Source of the DNA: Siccirubricoccus phaeus
Lineage (GTDB): Bacteria; Pseudomonadota; Alphaproteobacteria; Acetobacterales; Acetobacteraceae
Assembly (NCBI RefSeq): GCF_008360935.1
Contig: NZ_SRXO01000008.1
Location: 186,001 to 250,000, forward strand
Length of the DNA: 64,000 bases
Reading direction: 5' to 3'
Shown: in pieces, positions 19,399-27,582 of the stretch
Layout of the letters: every line of letters starts with the position of its first letter
Position numbering within the stretch: the stretch's first letter is position 1
Made by a program: the position numbers and the translations under genes
Notes under the pieces: generated by a model
Told to the model about the DNA's origin: nothing
Databases searched by the model: none
What the model saw: only the letters and a program-made list of their open reading frames with translations

Positions 19399-19939
19399 CT
19401 GGACGCGGCGCGCGGCGCTGGCGATGGGGGGCATGCTGATGGCGGGCGAGGCGCTGGCGGAGGACGCCTTCGGCTTCCGGCTGGAGGCGATCGAAGGCGG
19501 GCCGCTCGATCTCGGCCAATGGCGCGGCAGGCCGATGCTGGTGGTGAACACCGCCAGCTTCTGCGGCTTCACCCCGCAATATGCCGGGCTGCAGAAGCTG
19601 TACGAGACCTACCGCCCGCGTGGCCTGGTGGTGCTCGGCGTCCCCTCCCAGGATTTCAACCAGGAGAGCGCCGACAACGCGACGGTCAAGGCCTTCTGCG
19701 ACGCCACCTACCAGGTGGAATTCCCGATGACCGGGCTGATGCATGTGCGCGGGCCGGAAACCCACCCCTTCTTCCGCTTCCTGTCCGACCGTGGGGGCGG
19801 GCCGCCGCGCTGGAATTTCCACAAATACCTGGTGGCGCGGGATGGCCGCACCGTGCACGGCTTCCGCAGCCAGGTGGGGCCGGACACGCCCGCCCTGGTC
19901 CAGGCCATCGAGACGGCGCTGGCAGCGGCCGCGAGCTGA
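19391..19939 (+). CDS. Glutathione peroxidase (cysteine type), exported
   Basis: 182-residue thiol peroxidase. An N-terminal stretch MASWTRRAALAMGGMLM...ALAE looks like a signal peptide, so it probably acts in the periplasm. The active-site Cys58 sits in NTASFCGFTPQY, in place of the selenocysteine of animal enzymes; the Gln of VPSQDFNQE and the Trp of PRWNFHKYLV complete the catalytic set. Its start overlaps the upstream oxidoreductase, so the pair is co-transcribed. Confidence 0.9.
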   Translation: MASWTRRAALAMGGMLMAGEALAEDAFGFRLEAIEGGPLDLGQWRGRPMLVVNTASFCGFTPQYAGLQKLYETYRPRGLVVLGVPSQDFNQESADNATVKAFCDATYQVEFPMTGLMHVRGPETHPFFRFLSDRGGGPPRWNFHKYLVARDGRTVHGFRSQVGPDTPALVQAIETALAAAAS

Positions 19940-19987
19940 GCCCTCCCGCGATCATGTCCGTGAAATGCGGGCGTGATTTTTCCCAAT

Positions 19988-20032
19988 GTGAAAATTCTGC
20001 CTTGCCATTTCGGTAGGCAGCGGTGAAAATTC
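19988..20032. promoter_or_regulatory. GTGAAAATTC repeats upstream of the ABC importer
   Basis: GTGAAAATTC occurs twice as a direct repeat (19988-19997 and 20023-20032), 35 bp apart, just before the ATP-binding gene. The first copy extends to GTGAAAATTCTGCCTTG and nearly matches GTGAAATTCAGCCTTG at 24550-24565 before the XRE-cupin and esterase genes. Likely operator for that regulator; inferred. Confidence 0.5.
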
Positions 20033-20036
20033 GGGC

Positions 20037-21074
20037 ATGGCAAGCCCGGGACCCAAAGGCCGGCTGCGGCTGCAAGGCATCACCAAATCCTTCGGCCGGC
20101 TGCGCGCGGTGGATGGCGTGGACCTCGCGGTCGAGGCTGGCGAATTCCTCGCCTTTCTCGGCCCCAGCGGCTGCGGCAAGACCACCCTGTTGCGCATCGT
20201 CGCGGGGTTCGAGCGCGAGGATGCCGGCACTGTCGCGCTGGATGGTGTGACGCTCGGCGGCTTGCCGCCGAACCGGCGGGATGTCGGGCTGGTGTTCCAG
20301 AATCTGGCGCTCTTCCCGCATCTCAGCGTTGGCGAGAACATCGCTTTCGGCCTCGCGCTCCGCGGCCATGGCAAGGGCGACATCGCGCGGGAGGTGGAGC
20401 GGGCCCTGGCGCTGGTGGAGCTCGGCGGCTTTGCCGAGCGCCGGATCCAGCAGCTTTCCGGCGGCCAGCGGCAGCGCGTGGCGCTGGCCCGCGCTTTGGT
20501 GCTGCAACCCGCCGTGCTGCTGCTGGATGAGCCGCTTTCCGCGCTGGACCTGAAGCTGCGCCGGCAATTGCAGCAGGAGCTGAAGGCGCTGCAGCGCCGC
20601 ACCGGCACCACCTTCATCTTCGTCACGCATGACCAGGAGGAAGCGCTCTCCATGGCCGACCGCGTGGCGGTGTTCAACCACGGCCGGCTGGAGCAATGCG
20701 GCGCGCCGCGGGAGCTCTACCGCCAGCCGGCCACGCGCTTCGTCGCCGACTTCGTGGGGGAGGCGAATATCCGCGACGCGGCCCAGCTCGCCCCCTTCGG
20801 CATCGCGCCGCCGGCAGCACAGCTTCTGGTGATCCGGCCGGAGGATTGCGCCATCGGCGCCGCGGCGGAGGCGCTGCCGGTCTGCCGCGACGGGGTGGTG
20901 GAGACGATCGACTATATCGGTCCGCATGCGCGGCTGCGCATTGGCGTGGCGGGCGTGGCGGAGCCCTGGCTGGCGCTCTGCCATGGCGCGGCGGCGGAGG
21001 GGCTGGCGCCGGGCGTCGCCACCAAATTGGGCTTCGATCCTGCCCGCGCCGCCAGCGTGCCGGCAGCGGCATGA
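20037..21074 (+). CDS. ABC importer ATP-binding protein (PotA-like)
   Basis: 345-residue ATPase of a spermidine/putrescine-type importer. Walker A GPSGCGKTT at residues 42-50, Q-loop FQNLALFPHLSV, signature LSGGQRQR, Walker B VLLLDEPLSALD, and the switch His in FVTHDQEE are intact. The C-terminal 110 residues form the TOBE regulatory domain. Four genes (ATPase, two permeases, binding protein) are overlapping or nearly so. The ligand could be a polyamine or another small cation or amide; the downstream catabolic genes do not fit ordinary polyamine use. Confidence 0.9.
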   Translation: MASPGPKGRLRLQGITKSFGRLRAVDGVDLAVEAGEFLAFLGPSGCGKTTLLRIVAGFEREDAGTVALDGVTLGGLPPNRRDVGLVFQNLALFPHLSVGENIAFGLALRGHGKGDIAREVERALALVELGGFAERRIQQLSGGQRQRVALARALVLQPAVLLLDEPLSALDLKLRRQLQQELKALQRRTGTTFIFVTHDQEEALSMADRVAVFNHGRLEQCGAPRELYRQPATRFVADFVGEANIRDAAQLAPFGIAPPAAQLLVIRPEDCAIGAAAEALPVCRDGVVETIDYIGPHARLRIGVAGVAEPWLALCHGAAAEGLAPGVATKLGFDPARAASVPAAA

Positions 21075-21883
21075 GCGGCGGGCGGCTGCTGCTCCTCGCG
21101 CCCATGGCGGCGCTGCTGGCCGCCTTCCTGCTGGCCATCGGCGGGCTGATCTGGGGCTCCCTGGTCCGCGGCGGGCTGGGCTTCTATGCGGAGCTGCTGA
21201 CTGACCCCATCGTGCTGCGCGTGCTGTGGCGCACGGTGTGGATCGCCGCGGCGACGACCCTGCTCTGCGTGCTGCTCGGCTATCCGCTGGCGCTGTTCCT
21301 GGCGCGCAGCCGGCATCGGAATCTGTGGCTGATCCTGGTGATCTCGCCCTGGCTGGTCTCTATCGTGGTGCGCACCTTCGGCTGGATGGTGCTGCTGGGG
21401 AATCGCGGCGTGCTGAACACCACGCTGCGCGACCTTGGCCTGATCGACGCGCCGATCCGCCTGCTCTTCACCCCGACCGCGGTGCTGATCGGGTTGACCC
21501 ATGTCTTCCTGCCCTTCCTCGTCATCGCCGTGCTCTCCTCCCTGCTGCAGCAGGACCGGAGGCTGGAGGAGGCGGGGCGCATCCTGGGCGGTACGCGCTG
21601 GCAGGTGTTCCGCCGCGTCACCCTGCCGCTCTCCCTGCCGGGCGTGATCGGCGGCGCCTCCCTGGCGCTGCTGATGGCGACGGGGGCCATCGTCACGCCG
21701 CTGCTGCTGGGCGGGCTGCGGGACCGGATGCTGGGCACCCAGATCTACACGGAGATCTTCCAGGTCTTCAATTTCGAGCGGGCCACGGCCATGGCGGTGA
21801 TCCTGCTGGTGGTGGCGCTGCTGCTGGTGGCGCCGCTGCGCCTGCTGGAAGCCCGCATCCGCCGGGCGCAGGAGGCGGCGTGA
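21071..21883 (+). CDS. ABC importer permease 1 (PotB-like)
   Basis: 270-residue inner-membrane permease with about six helices and the cytoplasmic EAA-type loop LEEAGRILGGTRWQVFRRVTLP that contacts the ATPase. The N-terminal half WISPWLVSIVVRTFGWMVLL-like block is characteristic of the PotB/PotH branch. ATG 21071 overlaps the ATPase stop (ATGA) and its own stop overlaps permease 2 (TGATG), indicating translational coupling. Confidence 0.9.
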   Translation: MSGGRLLLLAPMAALLAAFLLAIGGLIWGSLVRGGLGFYAELLTDPIVLRVLWRTVWIAAATTLLCVLLGYPLALFLARSRHRNLWLILVISPWLVSIVVRTFGWMVLLGNRGVLNTTLRDLGLIDAPIRLLFTPTAVLIGLTHVFLPFLVIAVLSSLLQQDRRLEEAGRILGGTRWQVFRRVTLPLSLPGVIGGASLALLMATGAIVTPLLLGGLRDRMLGTQIYTEIFQVFNFERATAMAVILLVVALLLVAPLRLLEARIRRAQEAA

Positions 21884-22695
21884 TGGGCCTGTCCCCCGTC
21901 ACCCGCCTGATCGCCGTGCTGCTGCTGGTGCTGCTGCCGGCGCCTTTGCTCATCGTCATCGGCGCCTCCTTCTCGCCGCGTGCGGTGCTGAGCTTTCCGC
22001 CCAACGGCTTCTCCTGGCGCTGGTATGCGGAATTCCTCGGCAGCGCCGCCTGGGTGACCGCCTTTGGCCGCAGCGCGCTGATCGCCGTGCTGGCGGCAGT
22101 GCTGACGACGCTCATCTCGCTGGCCGCTGCCCTGGCGCTGGACCGCGCCCCGGCGCGGCTGCGCGGCGCGGTGGAGACGGCGATCCTGGCGCCGCTGCTC
22201 TTCCCCCATGCCGCCATCGGCATCGCCTTCCTCGGCTGGCTGGCGCTGCTGCATCTGAATGGCGGCTTCGCCGGCGTGCTGCTGGCGCATCTCATCCTCT
22301 GCGCGCCCTTCGCCTACCGGCCCATCGCGGTCTCCCTGCGGCAGATCGACCGCTCCCTGACGGAGGCCGCCACCATCCTCGGTGCCACGCCGCCGCAAGC
22401 CGTGCGGCTGGTGGTGCTACCGCTGCTGCGGCCGGGCATCGCCGCCGCGCTGCTCTTCAGCTTCATCATCAGCTTCGACGAGGTGACGGTCACCATGTTC
22501 CTCGTCGGGCCGGAATTCACCACTCTGCCGGTCTCCATCTATGCCCATATCCATGACAGCGCAGACCCGGTGGTGGCGGCCATTTCCTCAATCCTCATCC
22601 TGCTGACGGCGCTGCTGGTGCTGCTGATCGACCGGCTGGTGGGGCTGCGCATCTTCATCGACATCGAGGAGGAGGGCCGCCACGCCCCCGCCTGA
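21883..22695 (+). CDS. ABC importer permease 2 (PotC-like)
   Basis: 270-residue permease with six predicted helices and the coupling loop LTEAATILGATPPQAVRLVVLP, the PotC/PotI branch signature. SFDEVTVTMFLVGPEFTTLPV near the C-terminus is also typical. It begins at the last base of the upstream stop. The binding-protein gene starts 21 bp later. Confidence 0.9.
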   Translation: MGLSPVTRLIAVLLLVLLPAPLLIVIGASFSPRAVLSFPPNGFSWRWYAEFLGSAAWVTAFGRSALIAVLAAVLTTLISLAAALALDRAPARLRGAVETAILAPLLFPHAAIGIAFLGWLALLHLNGGFAGVLLAHLILCAPFAYRPIAVSLRQIDRSLTEAATILGATPPQAVRLVVLPLLRPGIAAALLFSFIISFDEVTVTMFLVGPEFTTLPVSIYAHIHDSADPVVAAISSILILLTALLVLLIDRLVGLRIFIDIEEEGRHAPA

Positions 22696-22716
22696 CCCCC
22701 GGGAAGGAGAGTGCCC

Positions 22717-23775
22717 ATGACCCTGTTCCGCAGATCGGTGCTGGCCGGCGCCGCCACGCTGCTGCCGGCGCCCCTGCTGCTGCGCGCGGCCCGCGCGGCG
22801 GATGGCAAGGTGGTGATGGCAAGCTGGGGCGGCGGCGGCGCCCGCATGTGGCGGGAGGTCTTCGCCGTGCCCTTTCAGAAGGAAAGCGGCGTCGAGACCA
22901 GCGTGGTGGAGGTACCGGACCCCGCCGCGGCGGTGGCGGCGGCGCAGGGGCGGCCGCAGCACAACGCCATCGTCGCCGCCTCCTACCAGGCGGCGAACCT
23001 GGCGCGGCGCGGCTTGATCGAGGAATTCGACGAGGCCGACCTGCCCGCCATCCAGCACATCCCGGAGCAGTACCGCATCCGCAACACGGCGGGAAAGCTG
23101 CTGGGGATGCCGATCTACTTCATCTACTACGGCATCGCCTTCAACAGCACCCTCGCCCGCGCTGCGGACTTTGCGAGCTGGCACGCGCTGAAGGACCGCA
23201 AATGGCGCGACCAGCTCTCCATCACAAGGCCGCTCTTCCTCGGCCCCTATGACCTCACGCTCTACGCCAAGCTGAATGGTGGCGACGAGGCCAATATCCA
23301 GCCCGGCGTGCCGATGCTGGAAGCGGTCGCGAAGAACGCCATCAGCGTCTACACCTCCATGGCCTCGCTGCAGCAGCAGCTCTCGCGCGGGGAGGTGACG
23401 GCGGCGCCCTTCTATTCCGGCCAGATCCAGATGCTACGGCGTGAGGGCCAGAAGGAGGTGAACATCACCCTGCCGCGCGAGGGCGGGCTGGTGCTCTCCT
23501 ACATCCTCTCTGTCCCGAAGGGGGCGCAGGACAAGGCGGCGGCGCTGCGCTACCTGAATGCCTGCATCGCGCCGGAGAAGCAGGTGGGTGCGGCGCAGAG
23601 CGGCTACCTGCCGCTGGCGGCGAATGCCTCCCTGCCTGCGGCGCTCGAGGCCGAGCTGGGCATGACCATGGCCGAGGTGCGGGAGAAGAATTGGTCGCCC
23701 AATTGGTACACCATCGCCGCGGATCTGGAGCAGCGGATCCGGTTGACGGAGCAGATCATCGACCGGGCGCGCTGA
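22717..23775 (+). CDS. ABC importer periplasmic binding protein (PotD-like)
   Basis: 352-residue extracellular solute-binding protein. The signal peptide MTLFRRSVLAGAATLLPAP...ARAAD contains an Arg pair before a hydrophobic run, compatible with Tat or Sec export. The mature part starts VVMASWGGGGARMWRE, as in spermidine/putrescine-type receptors, and ends WYTIAADLEQRIRLTEQII. ATG 22717 is preferred to GTG 22711 because GGAAGGAG lies 7 nt before it. Confidence 0.9.
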   Translation: MTLFRRSVLAGAATLLPAPLLLRAARAADGKVVMASWGGGGARMWREVFAVPFQKESGVETSVVEVPDPAAAVAAAQGRPQHNAIVAASYQAANLARRGLIEEFDEADLPAIQHIPEQYRIRNTAGKLLGMPIYFIYYGIAFNSTLARAADFASWHALKDRKWRDQLSITRPLFLGPYDLTLYAKLNGGDEANIQPGVPMLEAVAKNAISVYTSMASLQQQLSRGEVTAAPFYSGQIQMLRREGQKEVNITLPREGGLVLSYILSVPKGAQDKAAALRYLNACIAPEKQVGAAQSGYLPLAANASLPAALEAELGMTMAEVREKNWSPNWYTIAADLEQRIRLTEQIIDRAR

Positions 23776-23780
23776 CTCCA

Positions 23781-23834
23781 GGAGGGGCTTTGCCCCTCCC
23801 GGACCCACCCCACCAAAGGCCGAAAGGCCTTTGG
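23781..23834. repeat. CCAAAGGCC palindrome, copy 2, with adjoining hairpin
   Basis: GGAGGGGC/GCCCCTCC with loop TTT (23781-23799) is followed by CCAAAGGCC, loop GAAA, GGCCTTTGG (23813-23834). The pair lies between the convergent binding-protein and XRE-cupin genes. It probably ends both transcripts and belongs to the same family as 18027 and 32545. Confidence 0.7.
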
Positions 23835-23926
23835 AAACCCTGAGTCTTGGACCCGTCGGTCGAGATGCAAACCTCAAGGGTTCCAATGGGGTTTGGGGGA
23901 GGGCAGAGCCCTCCCTCAACAGCCCG

Positions 23927-24517
23927 TCACCCGACCGGCGCGGTATTCACCCACAGCACGCGCGTCACCATGGCGGAGGCGTTGGAGAAGCGATGCGGCC
24001 GGTCGCTGCGGAAACGGAAGCTGTCGCCCTCCTGCAGCAGATGATCCGTCGTCTCCACCGTCAGCAGCAGCCGGCCTTGCAGCACCAGCCCGGCCTCCTC
24101 GCCGGCATGGCTGTACAGCTCCTCCCCGGTGCGGCCGGCGGGCTCGATGGTGATGAGGTAGAGGCGCAGCGCGGCGTCGCCATGCGGCGTCAGCAATTGC
24201 TTGGTGATGCCCTCATGGAAGGCCACCTCCTGCCGCTGCGCCGGGCGGGTCACCAGCCCCTCGCCCTGCGGCGGCGTGCCGCCGGCGCCCTCGAACAGCA
24301 TGCCGAGATCCGCCTCCAGCGCCGCCGCCACCCGGATCAGGTCGCGCAGCGAGGGCGAGGACAGGCCGCGCTCGATCTGGCTGAGGAAGCCGACCGAAAG
24401 CTCCGCCCGCTGCGCCACCTGTTGCAGGGAGAGTTCCCGGTGACGGCGGAGCTGGCGCACACGCTCGCCCACCGTGGCGTCGATCGGGTTGATGGCGCTT
24501 CTTGCCGGTGATTCCAT
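23927..24517 (-). CDS. XRE-family regulator with cupin domain
   Basis: 196-residue transcription factor. Residues 16-70 are an XRE helix-turn-helix (VGERVRQLRRHRELSLQQVA, SVGFLSQIERGLSSPS); residues 115-190 are a cupin sensor domain (HAGEEAGLVLQGRLLLTV, EGDSFRFRSDRPHRF). This layout is that of PuuR-type regulators of polyamine or amino acid catabolism. It sits between the importer and the catabolic genes and is divergent from the esterase, the position expected of the local regulator. Confidence 0.9.
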   Translation of the reverse strand: MESPARSAINPIDATVGERVRQLRRHRELSLQQVAQRAELSVGFLSQIERGLSSPSLRDLIRVAAALEADLGMLFEGAGGTPPQGEGLVTRPAQRQEVAFHEGITKQLLTPHGDAALRLYLITIEPAGRTGEELYSHAGEEAGLVLQGRLLLTVETTDHLLQEGDSFRFRSDRPHRFSNASAMVTRVLWVNTAPVG

Positions 24518-24549
24518 GGGCGTGAATGTCCTCCGAATTATTCATATCA

Positions 24550-24565
24550 GTGAAATTCAGCCTTG
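24550..24565. promoter_or_regulatory. GTGAAATTCAGCCTTG motif in the regulator/esterase promoter
   Basis: GTGAAATTCAGCCTTG lies in the 96-bp divergent gap and matches the motif at 19988-20004 in all but one inserted and one changed base. Around it GAATT and AATTC form an imperfect inverted repeat (24534-24557). Candidate binding site of the XRE-cupin protein. Confidence 0.5.
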
Positions 24566-24613
24566 AACAACCGCCGATCCCGTGACCCACTGCCGCAGCC
24601 AGCGAGGAGCACG

Positions 24614-25564
24614 ATGCCGATGCGGGACGAGAGCGAAATCCACCCCGATATGAAGCCGCTGCTCGCCGCCCGCGTGCTGATGGCGCCGGCGAAGACGCCC
24701 GCGGAAAAGCGCGCCAATTGGACGCGCTACACCAACGCCATCGCCATCCCGCGGCCTGCCCATATCCGCACCGAGGATCGCCACATCCCGACGCCCGCCT
24801 ACGAGGTGCCGGTGCGCCTCTACCGCCACGCGGAGCAGGCGGCGGGTGCGCCGGTGGTGGTCTATCTGCATGGCGGCGGCTTCATGCTCGGGGATCTGGA
24901 CTCCTCGGACAGCAATGCCTGGGGCCTCTGCGACCAGGCGGGCACGGTGGTCGTCAGCGTCGATTACCGCCTGACGCCGGAGCACCCCTATCCGGCGGCC
25001 TTCGAGGATTGCTATGGCGTGCTCACCTGGCTCGCCGCGCACGGCGCCGAGATCGGCGTCGATGGCAGCCGCATTGCGCTCTGCGGCGACAGCGCCGGCG
25101 GCAGCCTGGGCGCCGCCTGCTGCCTCGCGGCGCGGGATCGTGGCGGGCCGGCCGTCGCGGCGCAGGCGCTGGTCTATCCGACCCTCGGTGCCGACCCCAT
25201 CCTGCCCTCCTATGTCGAGAGCAAGGATGGGCCGTCGCTGACTACCGAGGGCATGATCTATTACAACGACATCTACTTCTCCGGCTTCCGCTACGCCGCC
25301 GACCCCTATGCCGCGCCGCTGAAGGCGCCGGATCTCGCCGGCCTGCCGCCCGCCTTCATCCACACCGCGGAATTCGACCCGATCCGCGACGATGGCCGCG
25401 CCTTCGCCTCGCGCTTGGCCGCGGCGGGCGTCTGGGTCACCTATCGGGAGGCGCGCCGCATGCTGCATGGCTTCCTGCGCATGCGGGAGGCCGGCGCCCA
25501 GGCGCGTGCGGAGTTCGCCGCGCTCTGCGCCTTCCTCCGGTACCACCTGGAGCCGGTGGCATGA
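24614..25564 (+). CDS. Alpha/beta hydrolase, HSL-type esterase
   Basis: 316-residue carboxylesterase. The oxyanion-hole motif HGGGF is at residues 86-90 and the nucleophile Ser160 lies in CGDSAGGSLG; the acid Asp is in HTAEFDPIRDDG and the His in RRMLHGFLRM. This is the hormone-sensitive-lipase family. ATG 24614 follows GCGAGGAGC. It overlaps hyuA by 4 bp (ATGA), so it belongs to the same operon and may hydrolyse an ester or amide intermediate. Confidence 0.88.
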   Translation: MPMRDESEIHPDMKPLLAARVLMAPAKTPAEKRANWTRYTNAIAIPRPAHIRTEDRHIPTPAYEVPVRLYRHAEQAAGAPVVVYLHGGGFMLGDLDSSDSNAWGLCDQAGTVVVSVDYRLTPEHPYPAAFEDCYGVLTWLAAHGAEIGVDGSRIALCGDSAGGSLGAACCLAARDRGGPAVAAQALVYPTLGADPILPSYVESKDGPSLTTEGMIYYNDIYFSGFRYAADPYAAPLKAPDLAGLPPAFIHTAEFDPIRDDGRAFASRLAAAGVWVTYREARRMLHGFLRMREAGAQARAEFAALCAFLRYHLEPVA

Positions 25565-27582
25565 AGGTCGGGGTGGAGATCGGCGGCACCTTCACCGATC
25601 TGGTTTGTATCGAAGAGAGCGGCATCCGCCTGACCAAGGTGCCGAGCACGCCGCGCCAGCCCGATCGTGGCGTGTTCCATGCGCTGGAAGCCGCGGCGAT
25701 TCCGCTGGACGCGATGGCCGATCTCGCCCATGGCTCCACCGTCGCCACCAATGCGGTGCTGGAGCGCAAGGGTGCCCGCCTCGCTTTGCTGGTGACGGAA
25801 GGCTTCCGCGACGTCTTGCAGCTCCGCCGGCAGGACCGCGAGCAGCTCTTCGACATCTTCTACCGCAAGCCGGACCCGCTGGTGCCGCGCTATGACACGC
25901 TGGAAGTGCCGGAGCGCGTCGTCAGCGATGGCGGCGTGGTGCGGGCGCTGGACATGGCGGCGTTCGGCCCGGTGCTCGACCGCTTCCTCGCGGAAGGCGG
26001 GCACGGGGCGGTCGCCATCTGCCTGCTGAACGCCTTCGCCAACCCGGCGCATGAGCGCGCTGTCGCCGAATGGCTGGCGGCGCATCGGCCCGGCCTGCCG
26101 GTCACCTGCTCCGTCGATGTCACCCGCGAATTCCGCGAATACGAGCGCACCAGCACCACGACGCTCGCCGCCTATGTGCAGCCGGTGCTGGACGCCTATC
26201 TTAGCCGCATCGAGGAGCGGCTGGCGCAGGGCGGCTTCGCCGGCCGCTTCTCCATCATGCAGTCCAATGGCGGTCGGGTGCCGGCCACCGCCATCCGCCG
26301 CAACGCCGTCAGCGCGCTGCTCTCCGGGCCGGCGGCGGGCGTCACCGGCGCCATCCGCCAGGCCTCGCTCTCCGGCCACCGCGACATCATCACCCTCGAT
26401 ATCGGCGGCACCTCCGCCGATGTCTGCCTGGTGCAGGACGGCCGGCCGGAGCTGACGCGGGAAGCGCGGGTGGACACGCTGCCGGTGCTGATGCCGATGG
26501 TGGACATCACCACCATCGGTGCCGGCGGCGGCTCCCTCGTCTGGGTGGATGATGGCGGGCTGCTCCGCGTCGGCCCGCGCAGCGCCGGCGCCGATCCCGG
26601 CCCCGCCTGCTATGGCCGCGGCGGCACCCAGCCGACCCTGACCGACGCGCATGTCATCTGCGGCCGCCTGCCGGCGGATGCCCGCCTCGCCGGCTCGATG
26701 AAGCTGGACGCCGCAGCGGCGCGGGCGGCGTTCGCGCCGCTGGCGGCGCAGCTCGGCCTCAGCGTGGAGGCGCTGGCCGACAGCGCCATCCAGATCGCGG
26801 TGGCGAACATCGTCTCCGCCATCCGGCTGGTCAGCACCAGCCGCGGCCGCGACCCGCGTGACTATGCGTTGGTGCCCTTCGGCGGCGCCGGACCGTTGCA
26901 CGCGGCGGCGGTGGCGGAGGCGCTGGCGATCGGCACGGTGGTGGTGCCGCCCAATGCCGGCGTGATTTCCGCCTATGGGCTGCTCGCCGCCGATTACAGC
27001 CTCTATGACAGCCTGACGCGCCGCACCCGGCTCGACGCCGATGCGCCGGCCGCGGTGCGCGGCGTGCTGGCGGAGATGCTGGGCGGCTTGCAGGCCCGCG
27101 CCGACGCCATTGGCCTCGGCGAGGCGCGACGCGCCGAGGCGGTGCTGGAAATGCGCTATGTTGGCCAGGCCTTCGAGATTCCCGTGCCGCTCGACCTCGC
27201 CGCGCTGGAAGGCCTGACCACCGAATCGCTGTTGGATGCCTTCGCCGTGGAGCATCGCCGCATCTACCGCCTGGGCGCCGCGGGGCAGGCGCGGCCGGTG
27301 GAGATCGTCTCCTACCGCGTCGGCCTGCATGTGCCGCATGGCAGCGTGCCGAGCCTGGCCGAGATCGCCGGCCCACCGCTGACCGTGCCGGACCGCGCGA
27401 CCACCATCTTCGATGGTGGCCGGGCACGGGCGGCACGGCGCATGGGCCGCGCCGCGATCGGCGCCGTGCCGGTCGCCGGGCCGCTCACCCTCGATGACCT
27501 GACGGCGGCAGTCTATGTGCCGGAGGGCTGGACGGCCGCCACCGATCCCAGCGGCAACCTCATCCTGCGGAGGGGCGCATGA
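25561..27582 (+). CDS. hyuA: Hydantoinase/oxoprolinase family subunit A
   Basis: 673-residue ATP-dependent amidohydrolase subunit, related to N-methylhydantoinase A and 5-oxoprolinase. The ASKHA nucleotide-binding motif VEIGGTFTDLV is at the N-terminus, followed by GSTVATNAVLERKGAR, the second phosphate motif TLDIGGTSADVCLV, and TIGAGGGSLVWVD. Works with HyuB to open a cyclic amide at the cost of ATP. Substrate cannot be read from sequence. Flanked by overlapping start and stop codons with the esterase and hyuB. Confidence 0.9.
   Translation: MKVGVEIGGTFTDLVCIEESGIRLTKVPSTPRQPDRGVFHALEAAAIPLDAMADLAHGSTVATNAVLERKGARLALLVTEGFRDVLQLRRQDREQLFDIFYRKPDPLVPRYDTLEVPERVVSDGGVVRALDMAAFGPVLDRFLAEGGHGAVAICLLNAFANPAHERAVAEWLAAHRPGLPVTCSVDVTREFREYERTSTTTLAAYVQPVLDAYLSRIEERLAQGGFAGRFSIMQSNGGRVPATAIRRNAVSALLSGPAAGVTGAIRQASLSGHRDIITLDIGGTSADVCLVQDGRPELTREARVDTLPVLMPMVDITTIGAGGGSLVWVDDGGLLRVGPRSAGADPGPACYGRGGTQPTLTDAHVICGRLPADARLAGSMKLDAAAARAAFAPLAAQLGLSVEALADSAIQIAVANIVSAIRLVSTSRGRDPRDYALVPFGGAGPLHAAAVAEALAIGTVVVPPNAGVISAYGLLAADYSLYDSLTRRTRLDADAPAAVRGVLAEMLGGLQARADAIGLGEARRAEAVLEMRYVGQAFEIPVPLDLAALEGLTTESLLDAFAVEHRRIYRLGAAGQARPVEIVSYRVGLHVPHGSVPSLAEIAGPPLTVPDRATTIFDGGRARAARRMGRAAIGAVPVAGPLTLDDLTAAVYVPEGWTAATDPSGNLILRRGA

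Noticed and set aside
19391-19939. Possible selenocysteine in the glutathione peroxidase
   Set aside because: The active-site codon is an ordinary Cys codon (tgc), so no recoding is needed.
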